From NCBI GenBank assembly GCA_020631275.1, contig JAHDHO010000004.1:1-32240 (forward strand): DNA of 32,240 nt, given 5' to 3'. Position numbers and translations under genes: made by a program. The notes under the pieces are model-generated. The model had not been told where the DNA came from. It searched no databases and saw nothing but the letters and a program-made list of their open reading frames with translations. The stretch's first letter is position 1. Every line of letters begins with the position of its first letter. This DNA is from Polaribacter sp. (GTDB lineage: Bacteria > Bacteroidota > Bacteroidia > Flavobacteriales > Flavobacteriaceae). Shown here piece after piece: positions 8,381-17,194 of this stretch.

Positions 8381-11300
8381 TTAAAATGACACTCTAATAC
8401 TTGTCACCTCATTGGTTCTTTTGAATAATTTCATACTAACTTTTTGAGTTAACTCTAATTTTTTAAAAACATCTTTTTCGCCATTTTCATAAAAAACAAT
8501 TACATTTTTAGTTCCTGATTTCTCATAAACTATGGGTACTTGGCAATACGTAAAACTCAATTGATTTTCTAAAACTTTAATTGATTTTACATCACCAGAA
8601 ACTGCGACGTAATTAAAAAGCTTTTCTTCTGATAAAAATTCTGAAGATTTTAATAAACGAGGATTAAAAACAATTTTCCCATCCTTAACAAAAACCCCTA
8701 ATTCACCGAATCTACTTAAAATATCTTCCTTAACTTGACCTGTCATACCTGGTTGTTGCGCTCCTTTACCAGCAGGTGTATGAGAATAAGCATCCGTAGG
8801 AAATGCACCATATAATTTTGGAGATTTGTGCACTCCAATTCCTGCATTTATTTCATAATAATGATCTAAAAGTCTTCCAATAATAGCTTCATCTTCATTA
8901 TTTCTTACTGCCAATAAGCAGTTTTCTTGCACAGCAACTAATAATTTAGAAACCATGTGCCAATAAATTGAACCTAAACCTTCGTAACCAAAAAATGTAC
9001 CTGAACGACCTGTAAATGATTTATGATCAAAAATATCTTCAAAAATTGCAAAAACTTTAGCTGAGTCTTTATCTATTAATTTTTGGTACTTTTCTTTTGA
9101 TAAATTACCTAAAGCTTCTTTTAAGCTATTTGCATTATTAAAATTACCGTTAAAATGATAATTTCCTAAAATATCTTTTTCAATAATTTCTTTATTATTC
9201 TCTTTTACTAAAGCAGATAATAATTCTGAATTTTCAACACTGTTTTTAGCGATGTTATTCTTCTTTGTAAATCTTGGTAACTCTTTATTTGGATATAAAA
9301 TGTAACTGTACTGATCTTCTCTAAAAAGCGCACTGTTTTTTAATCCATCTAACAAACTAAGCGCTTCTTTTGGTGATAAATAGCCAGAACTTAAAACAGC
9401 AACCTGCCCTTCTAACATTTCAGACAGATAAGAAATTGATACCTCTTCTTTGCTTTCTATCGTCATTAAATTATAAGCATGAAACATATTATCTTTACGC
9501 TTGTTTGCTCTAATAGAATGTTCTAAGTACTTGTTTGTAACATTTATAAATGCTAATAAATCTTCTTTAGATATAGTTTTTTTTGTTGCAGAAAATCCAT
9601 TTTTATAAATATCTAATCTGTATTTACTCGCGGGTATTCCAAGACCATCTAACACTGTTTTTCTTTCTTTATCTGTAAAATCTCTAGATAAAATAGATTG
9701 ATATTTATTTAAAGTAGCTAAGACTTCGTTGAACAAAGTTTGTAATTCAGAAGAAATATTTACTTCAGAAATTGAAGATTCGCTTACTATATTCTCGTAA
9801 AAATTTAAGAATCTGCGTAAATAATAAAGTGTAACCATAGAAACACCATTACCTACCAAAGCGTTATTGGCATCGTTCCATTCTGGTCGTTGGGTATTCA
9901 ACCAAATACCTGCTTCTGGTATAAAATTAGAAACCTTTGCTAAAACTGTTGCTAATAATTTTTCTATTAAATTAACCTTATAAATTTCTTTATTTTTAAC
10001 TTCTAAAAGCGCTCCATCTGCACCAAGTTTACTTCTTTTATTATCTATTTCTGCATTTAATTGGTAATCAAAATCAATTGTATCTTTCGGATTTTCTAAT
10101 ATTTCTTCGTAAGATTTGATTTTGTATGGCACATTTGCATATACAAAAATATCCTCTGTAAATAATTTTGTTAATTCACTTGGGTAATGTTTCTCGATAA
10201 ACTCTAAAAACTTAAGCAAATAAATAATTTGATGATCACCCCAATAACCAATATAAGACCAAGGGTCGTGCTCTTCTATAACTTCCCAATCAAAACCACC
10301 TTTTGTAACTCTGTAAGGATTATAACCATCAAAAGTTGTTGCATTTAAAAACTTATGAATCATACTCTCGATAAACTCCGGATAAGAATGCGCTAAAGCC
10401 TCCCAATTCTGAAAAATATCACGCCAATTCCCCTCATAATCTAAAACTTTAGATCCGTCAACTTCATTTTTCGTATTGATAGAAAATTTGTTCCAAGGTC
10501 TACTTGGGTCTCCGTGTCTTCTACTAAACTTTAATGGTAAATACTCTAAACATAAACGCTTAAAATCTTTATCTGAGCTCGAATTCGCAATCTTTTTTAC
10601 TTCGGATAAGTTAAAAACAGCAGTTAATTTATTTAATTCAGCTTTATTATCTTGAAACACATTCTTATTTGCTTTTTGTAAATAGTTGATAAAATCTTCT
10701 TTTTCGATAGTATAATTATCGTCAAAAATTCCACCTCTCATTATATTAAAAAGCGTATTAGAAAAGTGTCTTGTATTCACTAAATCGTCTTCTGTTAACT
10801 GTAAACCGTCTGCAGAAGCCGTTAACTTTATTAAGTTTTTTGTACCCAAATCAATATCATCTTGCAATAAATTTTCTACTGCAGTTTTAGATTTTATTAT
10901 TTCAGAAATTTCTACAACATCAGCTACAGATTGATTTACGTTAGCAACTTGCAACCATTTTTTTTCTGAATTAGAAGGTAAATTGAATTCGAAAGCAGTT
11001 AAATAAGCACCTTTTTCTGCTTTAATTGCTGTTTCTTGCTCTAAAGCAACACCTCTTCTAAAGTTATTAATTTGTAGTGATGATAGTAAATAAGTAGGAT
11101 TGTTGATACCTAAAGACCATACAATGTTTGCTTTTAATGCTTCACTAGGTTCTGCTTTATCTACAATAATTGCACTTAAAGCATAAATACCTAAACCAAC
11201 ATGTTCTTCTAATTCACATTTTTTATAAGCATCTGCCAAATTACTAATATTTGCTTGTAAATCTGACCCAATACCAAACGGAATTATATCTTGAAAACCA

Positions 11301-11815
11301 TCTAGAGCTTCAACATTTATATTGGTTTTAGCATTGTTTACTAGAGTTGCTTTTCTAACAAAACCAAACTTATCACTAGAATTCCATTCATACTTAAAAG
11401 TTAATTCTAAATCGTTATTAATTTCTTCAAAAACAATTTTATTACCAAAAGTATTCTTATAAATATTTCTTGTTATATCATACAAACCAGCTTGTCTATC
11501 AGAAAAAGGTTCCCAAAGTTTTGTGCTTTCTTGCTCTTTTATTCTAAAAATAGTTTTACAACCTGTTGTTTCTGCTAACGCTGTAATTTTATCGTCTGTA
11601 TAATACGGAAATAAAGCATATTGAGCATTTTTTCTACCAGCAGTTAAACCACCATTACTCGATACAAACATCCAATGGTTCGAGTCTGACACAATGGTCA
11701 TAAAAAAAGGACGCATTGTATGTGTGTTTTCAATCTTATAAAAAGACTCTTTTTCTATAGTTACCAATTTTCCGTTATTAGTTACTATTGGCTTATCTTT
11801 AAAATCAGTACTCAT
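8381..11815 (-). CDS. GH149-type beta-1,3-glucan phosphorylase (cytoplasmic)
   Basis: This 1144-residue protein has no signal peptide or lipobox, unlike its glycosidase neighbours, so it should be cytoplasmic. The N-terminal third (about 10-300) is a beta-rich domain with HWMFVSSNGGLTAGRKN. The (alpha/alpha)6-type region shows DPSRPWNKFSI, YEGNWRDIFQNWEALAHSYP and RPEWNDANNALVGNGVSM. In the last motif D648 aligns by pattern with the general-acid Asp of the DWND motif in GH94 phosphorylases. A conserved late block (YGAFPTDAYSHTPAGKGAQQ, then PGMTGQVKED) and the overall length match GH149 and the related GH161. GH149 is favoured because it is known from Gram-negative bacteria including flavobacteria. 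The reaction would be beta-1,3-glucooligosaccharide plus phosphate to glucose-1-phosphate. It is preceded by the only sizeable gap (133 bp) in the block. Confidence 0.85.
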   Translation of the reverse strand: MSTDFKDKPIVTNNGKLVTIEKESFYKIENTHTMRPFFMTIVSDSNHWMFVSSNGGLTAGRKNAQYALFPYYTDDKITALAETTGCKTIFRIKEQESTKLWEPFSDRQAGLYDITRNIYKNTFGNKIVFEEINNDLELTFKYEWNSSDKFGFVRKATLVNNAKTNINVEALDGFQDIIPFGIGSDLQANISNLADAYKKCELEEHVGLGIYALSAIIVDKAEPSEALKANIVWSLGINNPTYLLSSLQINNFRRGVALEQETAIKAEKGAYLTAFEFNLPSNSEKKWLQVANVNQSVADVVEISEIIKSKTAVENLLQDDIDLGTKNLIKLTASADGLQLTEDDLVNTRHFSNTLFNIMRGGIFDDNYTIEKEDFINYLQKANKNVFQDNKAELNKLTAVFNLSEVKKIANSSSDKDFKRLCLEYLPLKFSRRHGDPSRPWNKFSINTKNEVDGSKVLDYEGNWRDIFQNWEALAHSYPEFIESMIHKFLNATTFDGYNPYRVTKGGFDWEVIEEHDPWSYIGYWGDHQIIYLLKFLEFIEKHYPSELTKLFTEDIFVYANVPYKIKSYEEILENPKDTIDFDYQLNAEIDNKRSKLGADGALLEVKNKEIYKVNLIEKLLATVLAKVSNFIPEAGIWLNTQRPEWNDANNALVGNGVSMVTLYYLRRFLNFYENIVSESSISEVNISSELQTLFNEVLATLNKYQSILSRDFTDKERKTVLDGLGIPASKYRLDIYKNGFSATKKTISKEDLLAFINVTNKYLEHSIRANKRKDNMFHAYNLMTIESKEEVSISYLSEMLEGQVAVLSSGYLSPKEALSLLDGLKNSALFREDQYSYILYPNKELPRFTKKNNIAKNSVENSELLSALVKENNKEIIEKDILGNYHFNGNFNNANSLKEALGNLSKEKYQKLIDKDSAKVFAIFEDIFDHKSFTGRSGTFFGYEGLGSIYWHMVSKLLVAVQENCLLAVRNNEDEAIIGRLLDHYYEINAGIGVHKSPKLYGAFPTDAYSHTPAGKGAQQPGMTGQVKEDILSRFGELGVFVKDGKIVFNPRLLKSSEFLSEEKLFNYVAVSGDVKSIKVLENQLSFTYCQVPIVYEKSGTKNVIVFYENGEKDVFKKLELTQKVSMKLFKRTNEVTSIRVSF

Positions 11816-11948
11816 TGACTTTATTTTTATTTTATTATTTTAAAAAATTGATATAAAAATCTTGCACTCTAATTCTTAAGAATGTACAATTCTATGACCT
11901 AAATACCTTAATTTTATTTAATACAACTACTTACAAAAGAGTTGTTTA
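11816..11948. other. 133-bp intercistronic region between GH16 and phosphorylase genes
   Basis: This is the only large gap inside the PUL block. It holds a small hairpin right after the GH16 stop (ACAACT at 11922-11927 pairing with AGTTGT at 11939-11945 region, about 11-base loop), AAATACCTTAA (11901-11911), and a perfect 12-bp palindrome ATTCTTAAGAAT (11872-11883). TAGAATTG on the minus strand just downstream of that (one mismatch from TAnnTTTG) could be a weak internal promoter. Together this suggests a processing or attenuation point separating surface functions from downstream catabolic genes. The arrangement is visible, the role is inferred. Confidence 0.4.
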
Positions 11949-13661
11949 TTATTGAAATACTTTAATATAATCTACCTCCATTACATCTTCTGTAAAAGCT
12001 GGATCTACATCACCACCAAGTGTTCCTCCCATAGCAACATTCATAATAAAAAAGAAGTCTGAATTAAAAGGCAAAGAAGTATCATTTGCAAGTGTATGGT
12101 AAGCAACATTGTCTATAGAAAATTTAATTTCAGTTTCAGACCAATCTATCGAATACACATGAAATTCTGTTGTAGATGTTGGCAAATTAGTAGACATTGA
12201 TGGTCCGCCTCCACCAAAATTACCAGGATAATGTATGGTGCTTAAAACTGTATTTTTATCACTCCCTTTTTGCTCCATAATATCCATTTCTCCTGCATTT
12301 GGCCAACCAACCGAATTAAAATTGGCTCCTAACATCCATATTGCAGGCCATGTACCTTGCGATGCTGGCAATTTGGCTCTAATTTCAAATCTACCGTAAG
12401 TAAATTCTTGTAACCCTTCCGATTTTAATCTAGCAGAAGTGTAACCCGCACCATTTTTCTTTGCTTTAATTTTTAAACTTCCGTTTTCTACAATTACATT
12501 TTCTGCATTATTCGTATACGTTTGAAGCTCGTTATTTCCCCAGCCACCTGCACCTAGATCGTAAGTCCAGTTTGCTGCATTTGGCGCTCCATCAGTATTA
12601 AAATCATCTTCCCAAACTAAATTTGTAAAAGCAGAAGTTGTTGCAGAACCTGGTTTTACTGTTGTAAATTTAAAATACCATGCTAAATTAGGATCTACAC
12701 CATCTAAAGTTCTAACATACATTTCTGTTTCTGAAATTTCTAAAATTTCGAAACTTGTAGAACTAACATAATATGCCATAAAACCACCGTTAGAAAAATT
12801 CATTTGAGTTCCTCTTGGCTGAAAAGCAGGATCTGCTACTTTAGACCAATCTTCAGATGAAGGTGCTAATGAAACATTACTATCGAATGAAGTATCAAAA
12901 GTAAAACATTCATCTCCGTTTGCTCCAGAAGCACCAACAACTGTTTGGTGTGCTGCATTTCCGTTGAAAAAAGTTTCTCCTTTGTTATCTAAAGCATACG
13001 TCATCGAGCCGTCTTCATTAATTGTAAATGTTAACTCATCGTCTGAATAACAATCATTTGTTGTACCTGCTGCGGCTGCAAAAAATGCTGGATAATAATA
13101 CTGACTTGGTCCTCCGTTAATTTGAATATCAAACGCTAAAGAAGGTCCAACACCTAAAGCACCATCAACAGTATTGTCGATGTACCAAGTTTTAGAAACC
13201 GGTGTAGTAACTTCTAAAATATCGTTACCAGCAGCATCTTTAGTCAAAGGTGCACCAGATAAAAAAGATCTAGCTTGAATATCATCAAAAGCACTAAAAA
13301 CCTCTAAAAGTACTGTAGAAGATGATGAAACACCACCTTTACCAGATGCAATAATTGTTACATTATATGTGTTTACCCCAGTTTTAGTAAATCTGTGTTC
13401 TACTTCTCCGCTAGAAGAAGCCACTTTATCAGAACCATCACCAAAATTATAAATATAACTTACTGCGTTGTTTGCAGTGGCTTTAAATTTTACAATTCCA
13501 GATCCATCACCATAAACGTTCACATCATCTTTCCCTATAATTTCATTTTGAATATTAATATTACTAGGAACTGCTATTTGACCAAATTCTTGATCTTCTT
13601 CTTGACAACTAAATAGTGTTATTGTCAATGAAAATAATAGTATATATTTTAATGTTTTCAT
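11949..13661 (-). CDS. PKD-containing GH16 endo-beta-1,3-glucanase (laminarinase) lipoprotein
   Basis: This 570-residue protein has lipobox LFSC (Cys19). Residues about 45-121 form a PKD domain (YIYNFGDGSDK ... HRFTKTGVNTYNVTI). Residues about 125-335 are an extra beta-rich domain of no family I recognise. The GH16 domain covers about 345-570. Its signature GEMDIMEQ gives nucleophile E458, assisting D460 and acid/base E463; the methionine between I and E is the beta-bulge insertion typical of laminarinases. WPAIWMLG and NVAMGG blocks are also present. The enzyme would cut internal beta-1,3 bonds of laminarin at the cell surface. It sits 30 bases after the surface glycan-binding protein gene and near the start of the susCD block, as expected for the initiating endo-hydrolase. 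Confidence 0.93.
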   Translation of the reverse strand: MKTLKYILLFSLTITLFSCQEEDQEFGQIAVPSNINIQNEIIGKDDVNVYGDGSGIVKFKATANNAVSYIYNFGDGSDKVASSSGEVEHRFTKTGVNTYNVTIIASGKGGVSSSSTVLLEVFSAFDDIQARSFLSGAPLTKDAAGNDILEVTTPVSKTWYIDNTVDGALGVGPSLAFDIQINGGPSQYYYPAFFAAAAGTTNDCYSDDELTFTINEDGSMTYALDNKGETFFNGNAAHQTVVGASGANGDECFTFDTSFDSNVSLAPSSEDWSKVADPAFQPRGTQMNFSNGGFMAYYVSSTSFEILEISETEMYVRTLDGVDPNLAWYFKFTTVKPGSATTSAFTNLVWEDDFNTDGAPNAANWTYDLGAGGWGNNELQTYTNNAENVIVENGSLKIKAKKNGAGYTSARLKSEGLQEFTYGRFEIRAKLPASQGTWPAIWMLGANFNSVGWPNAGEMDIMEQKGSDKNTVLSTIHYPGNFGGGGPSMSTNLPTSTTEFHVYSIDWSETEIKFSIDNVAYHTLANDTSLPFNSDFFFIMNVAMGGTLGGDVDPAFTEDVMEVDYIKVFQ

Positions 13662-13691
13662 TTTTATATTTTTATAAAGTTATCTTTTATA

Positions 13692-14545
13692 CTAGTTGCT
13701 AGATAATGAAACATTATCAATATTAACTTGACCTACAGCTGCACCTAAATCGAAAATTACTCTGGCATCTGTTGCACCAAAATCTGTTGCCGTTAAGGTT
13801 ACACTATACGTTGTTACTTCTGTTGTTATATTTACAGTTTCTGCTGTATTAGACCAAGGCGCTGCGCTTAAACCAATTCCTGCAATTATTGGTCTATTTA
13901 CATCAGACCAAGCATCAAAAGTTAATGTGTATGTGTTTCCTTGAACTATTTCTACCTTCTGACTCAAGTTTACATCATAAGGATTTCCTGCAGCTGTTAC
14001 ATTTACAGAATAATATGTATTACCATTATCTGTAACTACTGGTGCAGAAGAGTTATCATCTACGCCTATTAACCAAGAATCGCTTCCGTTTTCAAAATCT
14101 GAATTATTTAACACATTTCCTTTTCCTATGATTAACGATACGTTATCAATATTTACTAAACCAACTGCTGCACCAATATCGAAAATTACTCTCGCATCTA
14201 TTGCCCCAAATTCTGTAGCCATAAGTGTTATTGAATATGAAGATCTTGTTGGAGTAATGTTAACTGTTTCTGTTGTATTAGACCAAGGTGAAGCACTTAA
14301 ACCAATACCTGCAATAATTGGTCTATTTACGTCTGACCAAGCATCAAAAGTTAATGTGTAAGTATTGCCTTGAATAATTTCTACTTTCTGACTTAGATTT
14401 ACATCATAAGGATTTCCTGCAGCTGTTACATTTACAGAATAATATGTATTGCCATTATCTGTAACTACTGGTGCAGAAGAATTATCATCAACACCAATTA
14501 ACCAAGCTTCACTTCCATTTTCAAAATCTCCGTTTGTTAATAAAC
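13692..14545 (-). repeat. Tandem duplicated CBM coding segment (429-bp period)
   Basis: The two CBM4-like modules are encoded by consecutive copies with a 429-base (143-codon) period. The segment from about 13960 to 14100 is almost identical to that from about 14390 to 14530, with only scattered, mainly third-position changes. The flanking parts of the module have diverged more. This marks a recent duplication or gene conversion between the copies. Confidence 0.8.
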
Positions 14546-15683
14546 CATCGTTAAAAGTAGTTGAAGCATCTGGCTCTTTATAGAAATAAAAATTATCTAT
14601 ATAAACTACATTAGAAATGCCATCAGAATCAATTAAAATTTGAGTAATCTTATTCTTGTTTGCTAGATCACCACCGTCAAAACCTGTAATATCTAAATCT
14701 ATACTTTGCCAAGATCCACCAACGGTTGTGCCTAAAGATTCTACATCTTCACCACCATCTACAGTGTTAACTATTTTAACTAACAACTCATTGGTAGCAT
14801 CATTAGGCACCCAATAATCTATGTGTAATTTTTCCATAGAAGATACATCGATTCCGCTATCGTAAATGGTAACCATACCAACAAAATCTAAATTTGTTAA
14901 TTTCCAAACATTATTATTATCTATTGTTACTGCTTCGAAACCAGAAGAAGACCAAGTTGTAGGTAATTCGTTTAATGTTACATCGGTATAAGTATCACTA
15001 AAAATCGAAACAACGTCTTCTGCTTTTCTATTCTTCGGATTTGGTGCCGCTTCTAATGGCGCTAAAATTTCTGTTACTGTAAATTCTTCTGTATATTCTA
15101 AAGTTGCAATTGCTGCACCTTTTGCTACAATTTTAATTGAATAATCACCCGCTTCTTTATAAAGGTAAGAAATAGTTTCACCTATATTACCAGAAACTGG
15201 TTCGGTTGCATTTACTTCACCTGAATAAAAATCGAACATGGATGCAAAATCTGCATTTACAGTAATATTTACTTGTTTAGATATTGCTGCATCATTTTCT
15301 AAAACTACAACTATATTTTGAGGTGCTTTAAATGAAACTACCAATTGTTGTATAGCTTCAGTTTTATCTCCGTTTAAATTATAAGCAACAATTTTTACAT
15401 CGTGCGTACCTTCTGAATAAACATTAGATGCACTTTCGCCTTGTTCTAAATTAACCGGCGTAGTAGTATCTGCATCAAAATAAACATCGTAATAAGTTGC
15501 TCCTTCTGCATTTGGCGTAATTGTAACTTCGCCAGTATTATCTTGCTTTATATTATAACTAGCTGTAACATTTGTTGGTGCCGATATATTATCTGCAAAA
15601 GAAAGGTCGTTTAAATTATCTTTACACGCTGCAAACAAGAACAATACGATAAAGAATCTATATATATTATTTATTTTTTTCAT
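13692..15683 (-). CDS. Surface glycan-binding lipoprotein with two tandem CBM4-like modules
   Basis: This 663-residue lipoprotein (FAAC, Cys20) occupies the SusE/SusF-like position after SusD. The predicted order is two PKD/Ig-like spacers (about 31-119 and 120-205), a galactose-binding-like beta-sandwich (about 226-370) ending YIDNFYFYKEP, then two CBM4_9-type modules (about 381-518 and 524-661). Each CBM starts N.DFENGS..WLIGVDD and ends with NIDNVSL. CBM4 modules are known to bind beta-1,3-glucans, and conserved Trp/Tyr residues (W394, W449, W467 and equivalents) could line the clefts. No catalytic motif is present. It probably holds laminarin chains at the surface for the neighbouring GH16 and SusCD. 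Gaps to SusD and GH16 are 10 and 30 bases, so it is co-transcribed. Confidence 0.88.
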   Translation of the reverse strand: MKKINNIYRFFIVLFLFAACKDNLNDLSFADNISAPTNVTASYNIKQDNTGEVTITPNAEGATYYDVYFDADTTTPVNLEQGESASNVYSEGTHDVKIVAYNLNGDKTEAIQQLVVSFKAPQNIVVVLENDAAISKQVNITVNADFASMFDFYSGEVNATEPVSGNIGETISYLYKEAGDYSIKIVAKGAAIATLEYTEEFTVTEILAPLEAAPNPKNRKAEDVVSIFSDTYTDVTLNELPTTWSSSGFEAVTIDNNNVWKLTNLDFVGMVTIYDSGIDVSSMEKLHIDYWVPNDATNELLVKIVNTVDGGEDVESLGTTVGGSWQSIDLDITGFDGGDLANKNKITQILIDSDGISNVVYIDNFYFYKEPDASTTFNDGLLTNGDFENGSEAWLIGVDDNSSAPVVTDNGNTYYSVNVTAAGNPYDVNLSQKVEIIQGNTYTLTFDAWSDVNRPIIAGIGLSASPWSNTTETVNITPTRSSYSITLMATEFGAIDARVIFDIGAAVGLVNIDNVSLIIGKGNVLNNSDFENGSDSWLIGVDDNSSAPVVTDNGNTYYSVNVTAAGNPYDVNLSQKVEIVQGNTYTLTFDAWSDVNRPIIAGIGLSAAPWSNTAETVNITTEVTTYSVTLTATDFGATDARVIFDLGAAVGQVNIDNVSLSSN

Positions 15684-15693
15684 CTTTTAACTA

Positions 15694-17184
15694 TTAATTA
15701 TATCCTTGATTTTGAGACCAACGATTACCTGTTAATTGAATTTCTATTGCCGGAATTGGAAACAGCTCATTTTTATCTGTTTGAAAACCAGAAATATTCG
15801 CTGCTGCTTCTCCCGTTCTTACTAAATCGAAAAATCGATGCCCTTCACCAGCTAATTCTAATCTTCTTTCATTAAAGATAATAGCTGTTAAATTTGCTCC
15901 GGTTTCTGAGATATTATGTAACATGTCTCCAAAAGCACGTTGCCTTACTAAATTTAAATATTCTAATGCCTTAGCATCATTTGCCGTAGGTTTTCTATTA
16001 TGAGCCTCTGCAGCCATTAACAGAACGTCTGCAAAACGAATTGCTCTGTAATTATTAGGATTTGTTAAATTTCTATCAGCTTGTGCATCTGTACCTCTTT
16101 TTCTTGGTAAATATTTTTTATTAAAATAACCAGTATGTTCGAAACCAGTATTAAATTCTGCTCCTGTTTGAGTTGCCCAAGCATTAATATCTAAAATTGT
16201 TAGATCTTTTCGCATATCACCGTCTTCAAAAGCATCTACTAAATCTTGTACAGGAACGTTAAAACTAAAACCAGAAGTAAACTCTGGTCCTTCATAACCT
16301 CTTACACCGTTAAATCCAACAGCAACATTACCTTCACTACACTGTAAACATCCAAAACCCGCACCTTGTGTTTCTGTATATTGCACTTCAAACACAGATT
16401 CTACACTATTTTCATTATCATTTTCAAACAAATCCATAAACGTAGCTGCATCCGTAACTAAACTGTGTGGTCCATTTAAAATTAAATTATCTAAAACGTC
16501 GGCAGCTTCTGTAAATTTATTTTGATATAAATATGCTTTACCTAACAAAGCTTCTGCTGCTCCTTTAGTAACTCGTCCTGTTTCTGACTGAACATATGGC
16601 AAATTGTTTGCCGCAAATATTAAATCTTGTTCTATTTGCAAATAAACCTCTGCTTTAGGCGTTCTATCTAGATTAAATTGATCTCCAAAAAGAATTCTTT
16701 GATCTACAACCAAAGGCACATCACCAAACCATTTTACCAACTCGAAATAATAATAAGCTCTTAAAAATCTTGCTTGTGCAATCACTTCTTCTTTACCAGA
16801 AAAATCTATTTTATCTTTAAACTCTAAGATATAATTCGCTCTGTTAACACCTGCAAACATCCAACTCCAGATATCTCTTAATTGCTGATTTTCTGATGTA
16901 TGAATCATGTCATCAATTTCTTGAATAGCAACAACATCTGTTGCACTTTCTCCGCCTGCTAATGTATTATCTGATGCAATTTCACCTAACAGAACGTTTA
17001 AATACGAAGATTGTAACATATCATAAGCACCAATTAAAGCGTTTTGATAATCTTCTTCTGTATTAAAATAATCTTCTGAGTTTTCTGCTGTCGATTCTAC
17101 ATCAACAAAATCATCACTACAACTTGTAATTAAAATTGAAGAGAATAAAAAGATAGCTATATATTTTATATGTAATTTTTTCAT
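15694..17184 (-). CDS. susD: SusD/RagB-family outer-membrane glycan-binding lipoprotein
   Basis: This 496-residue protein has a lipoprotein signal (LITSC, Cys22) and the typical SusD start, SDDFVDVESTAENSEDYFNTEED, read in two parts. The TPR-like helical region includes ARFLRAYYYFELVKWFGDVPLV (about 132-153) and the later NYRAIRFADVLLMAAEA. The C-terminal block FNERRLELAGEGHRFFDLVRTG and final FPIPAIEIQLTGNRWSQNQGYN are hallmark SusD sequences. It caps the SusC transporter and binds the incoming oligosaccharide on the outer surface. It starts ten bases after susC, forming the obligate pair. Substrate specificity for beta-1,3-glucan is inferred from neighbouring enzymes, since SusD sequence alone does not show it. 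Confidence 0.95.
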   Translation of the reverse strand: MKKLHIKYIAIFLFSSILITSCSDDFVDVESTAENSEDYFNTEEDYQNALIGAYDMLQSSYLNVLLGEIASDNTLAGGESATDVVAIQEIDDMIHTSENQQLRDIWSWMFAGVNRANYILEFKDKIDFSGKEEVIAQARFLRAYYYFELVKWFGDVPLVVDQRILFGDQFNLDRTPKAEVYLQIEQDLIFAANNLPYVQSETGRVTKGAAEALLGKAYLYQNKFTEAADVLDNLILNGPHSLVTDAATFMDLFENDNENSVESVFEVQYTETQGAGFGCLQCSEGNVAVGFNGVRGYEGPEFTSGFSFNVPVQDLVDAFEDGDMRKDLTILDINAWATQTGAEFNTGFEHTGYFNKKYLPRKRGTDAQADRNLTNPNNYRAIRFADVLLMAAEAHNRKPTANDAKALEYLNLVRQRAFGDMLHNISETGANLTAIIFNERRLELAGEGHRFFDLVRTGEAAANISGFQTDKNELFPIPAIEIQLTGNRWSQNQGYN

Positions 17185-17194
17185 GGTCTATTTT

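Noticed and set aside
8381-11815. Phosphorylase as GH161 or GH94
   Set aside because: GH94 members are shorter. GH161 cannot be excluded by eye, but GH149 is the better-known type in flavobacterial beta-glucan loci, so it was preferred with a caveat.
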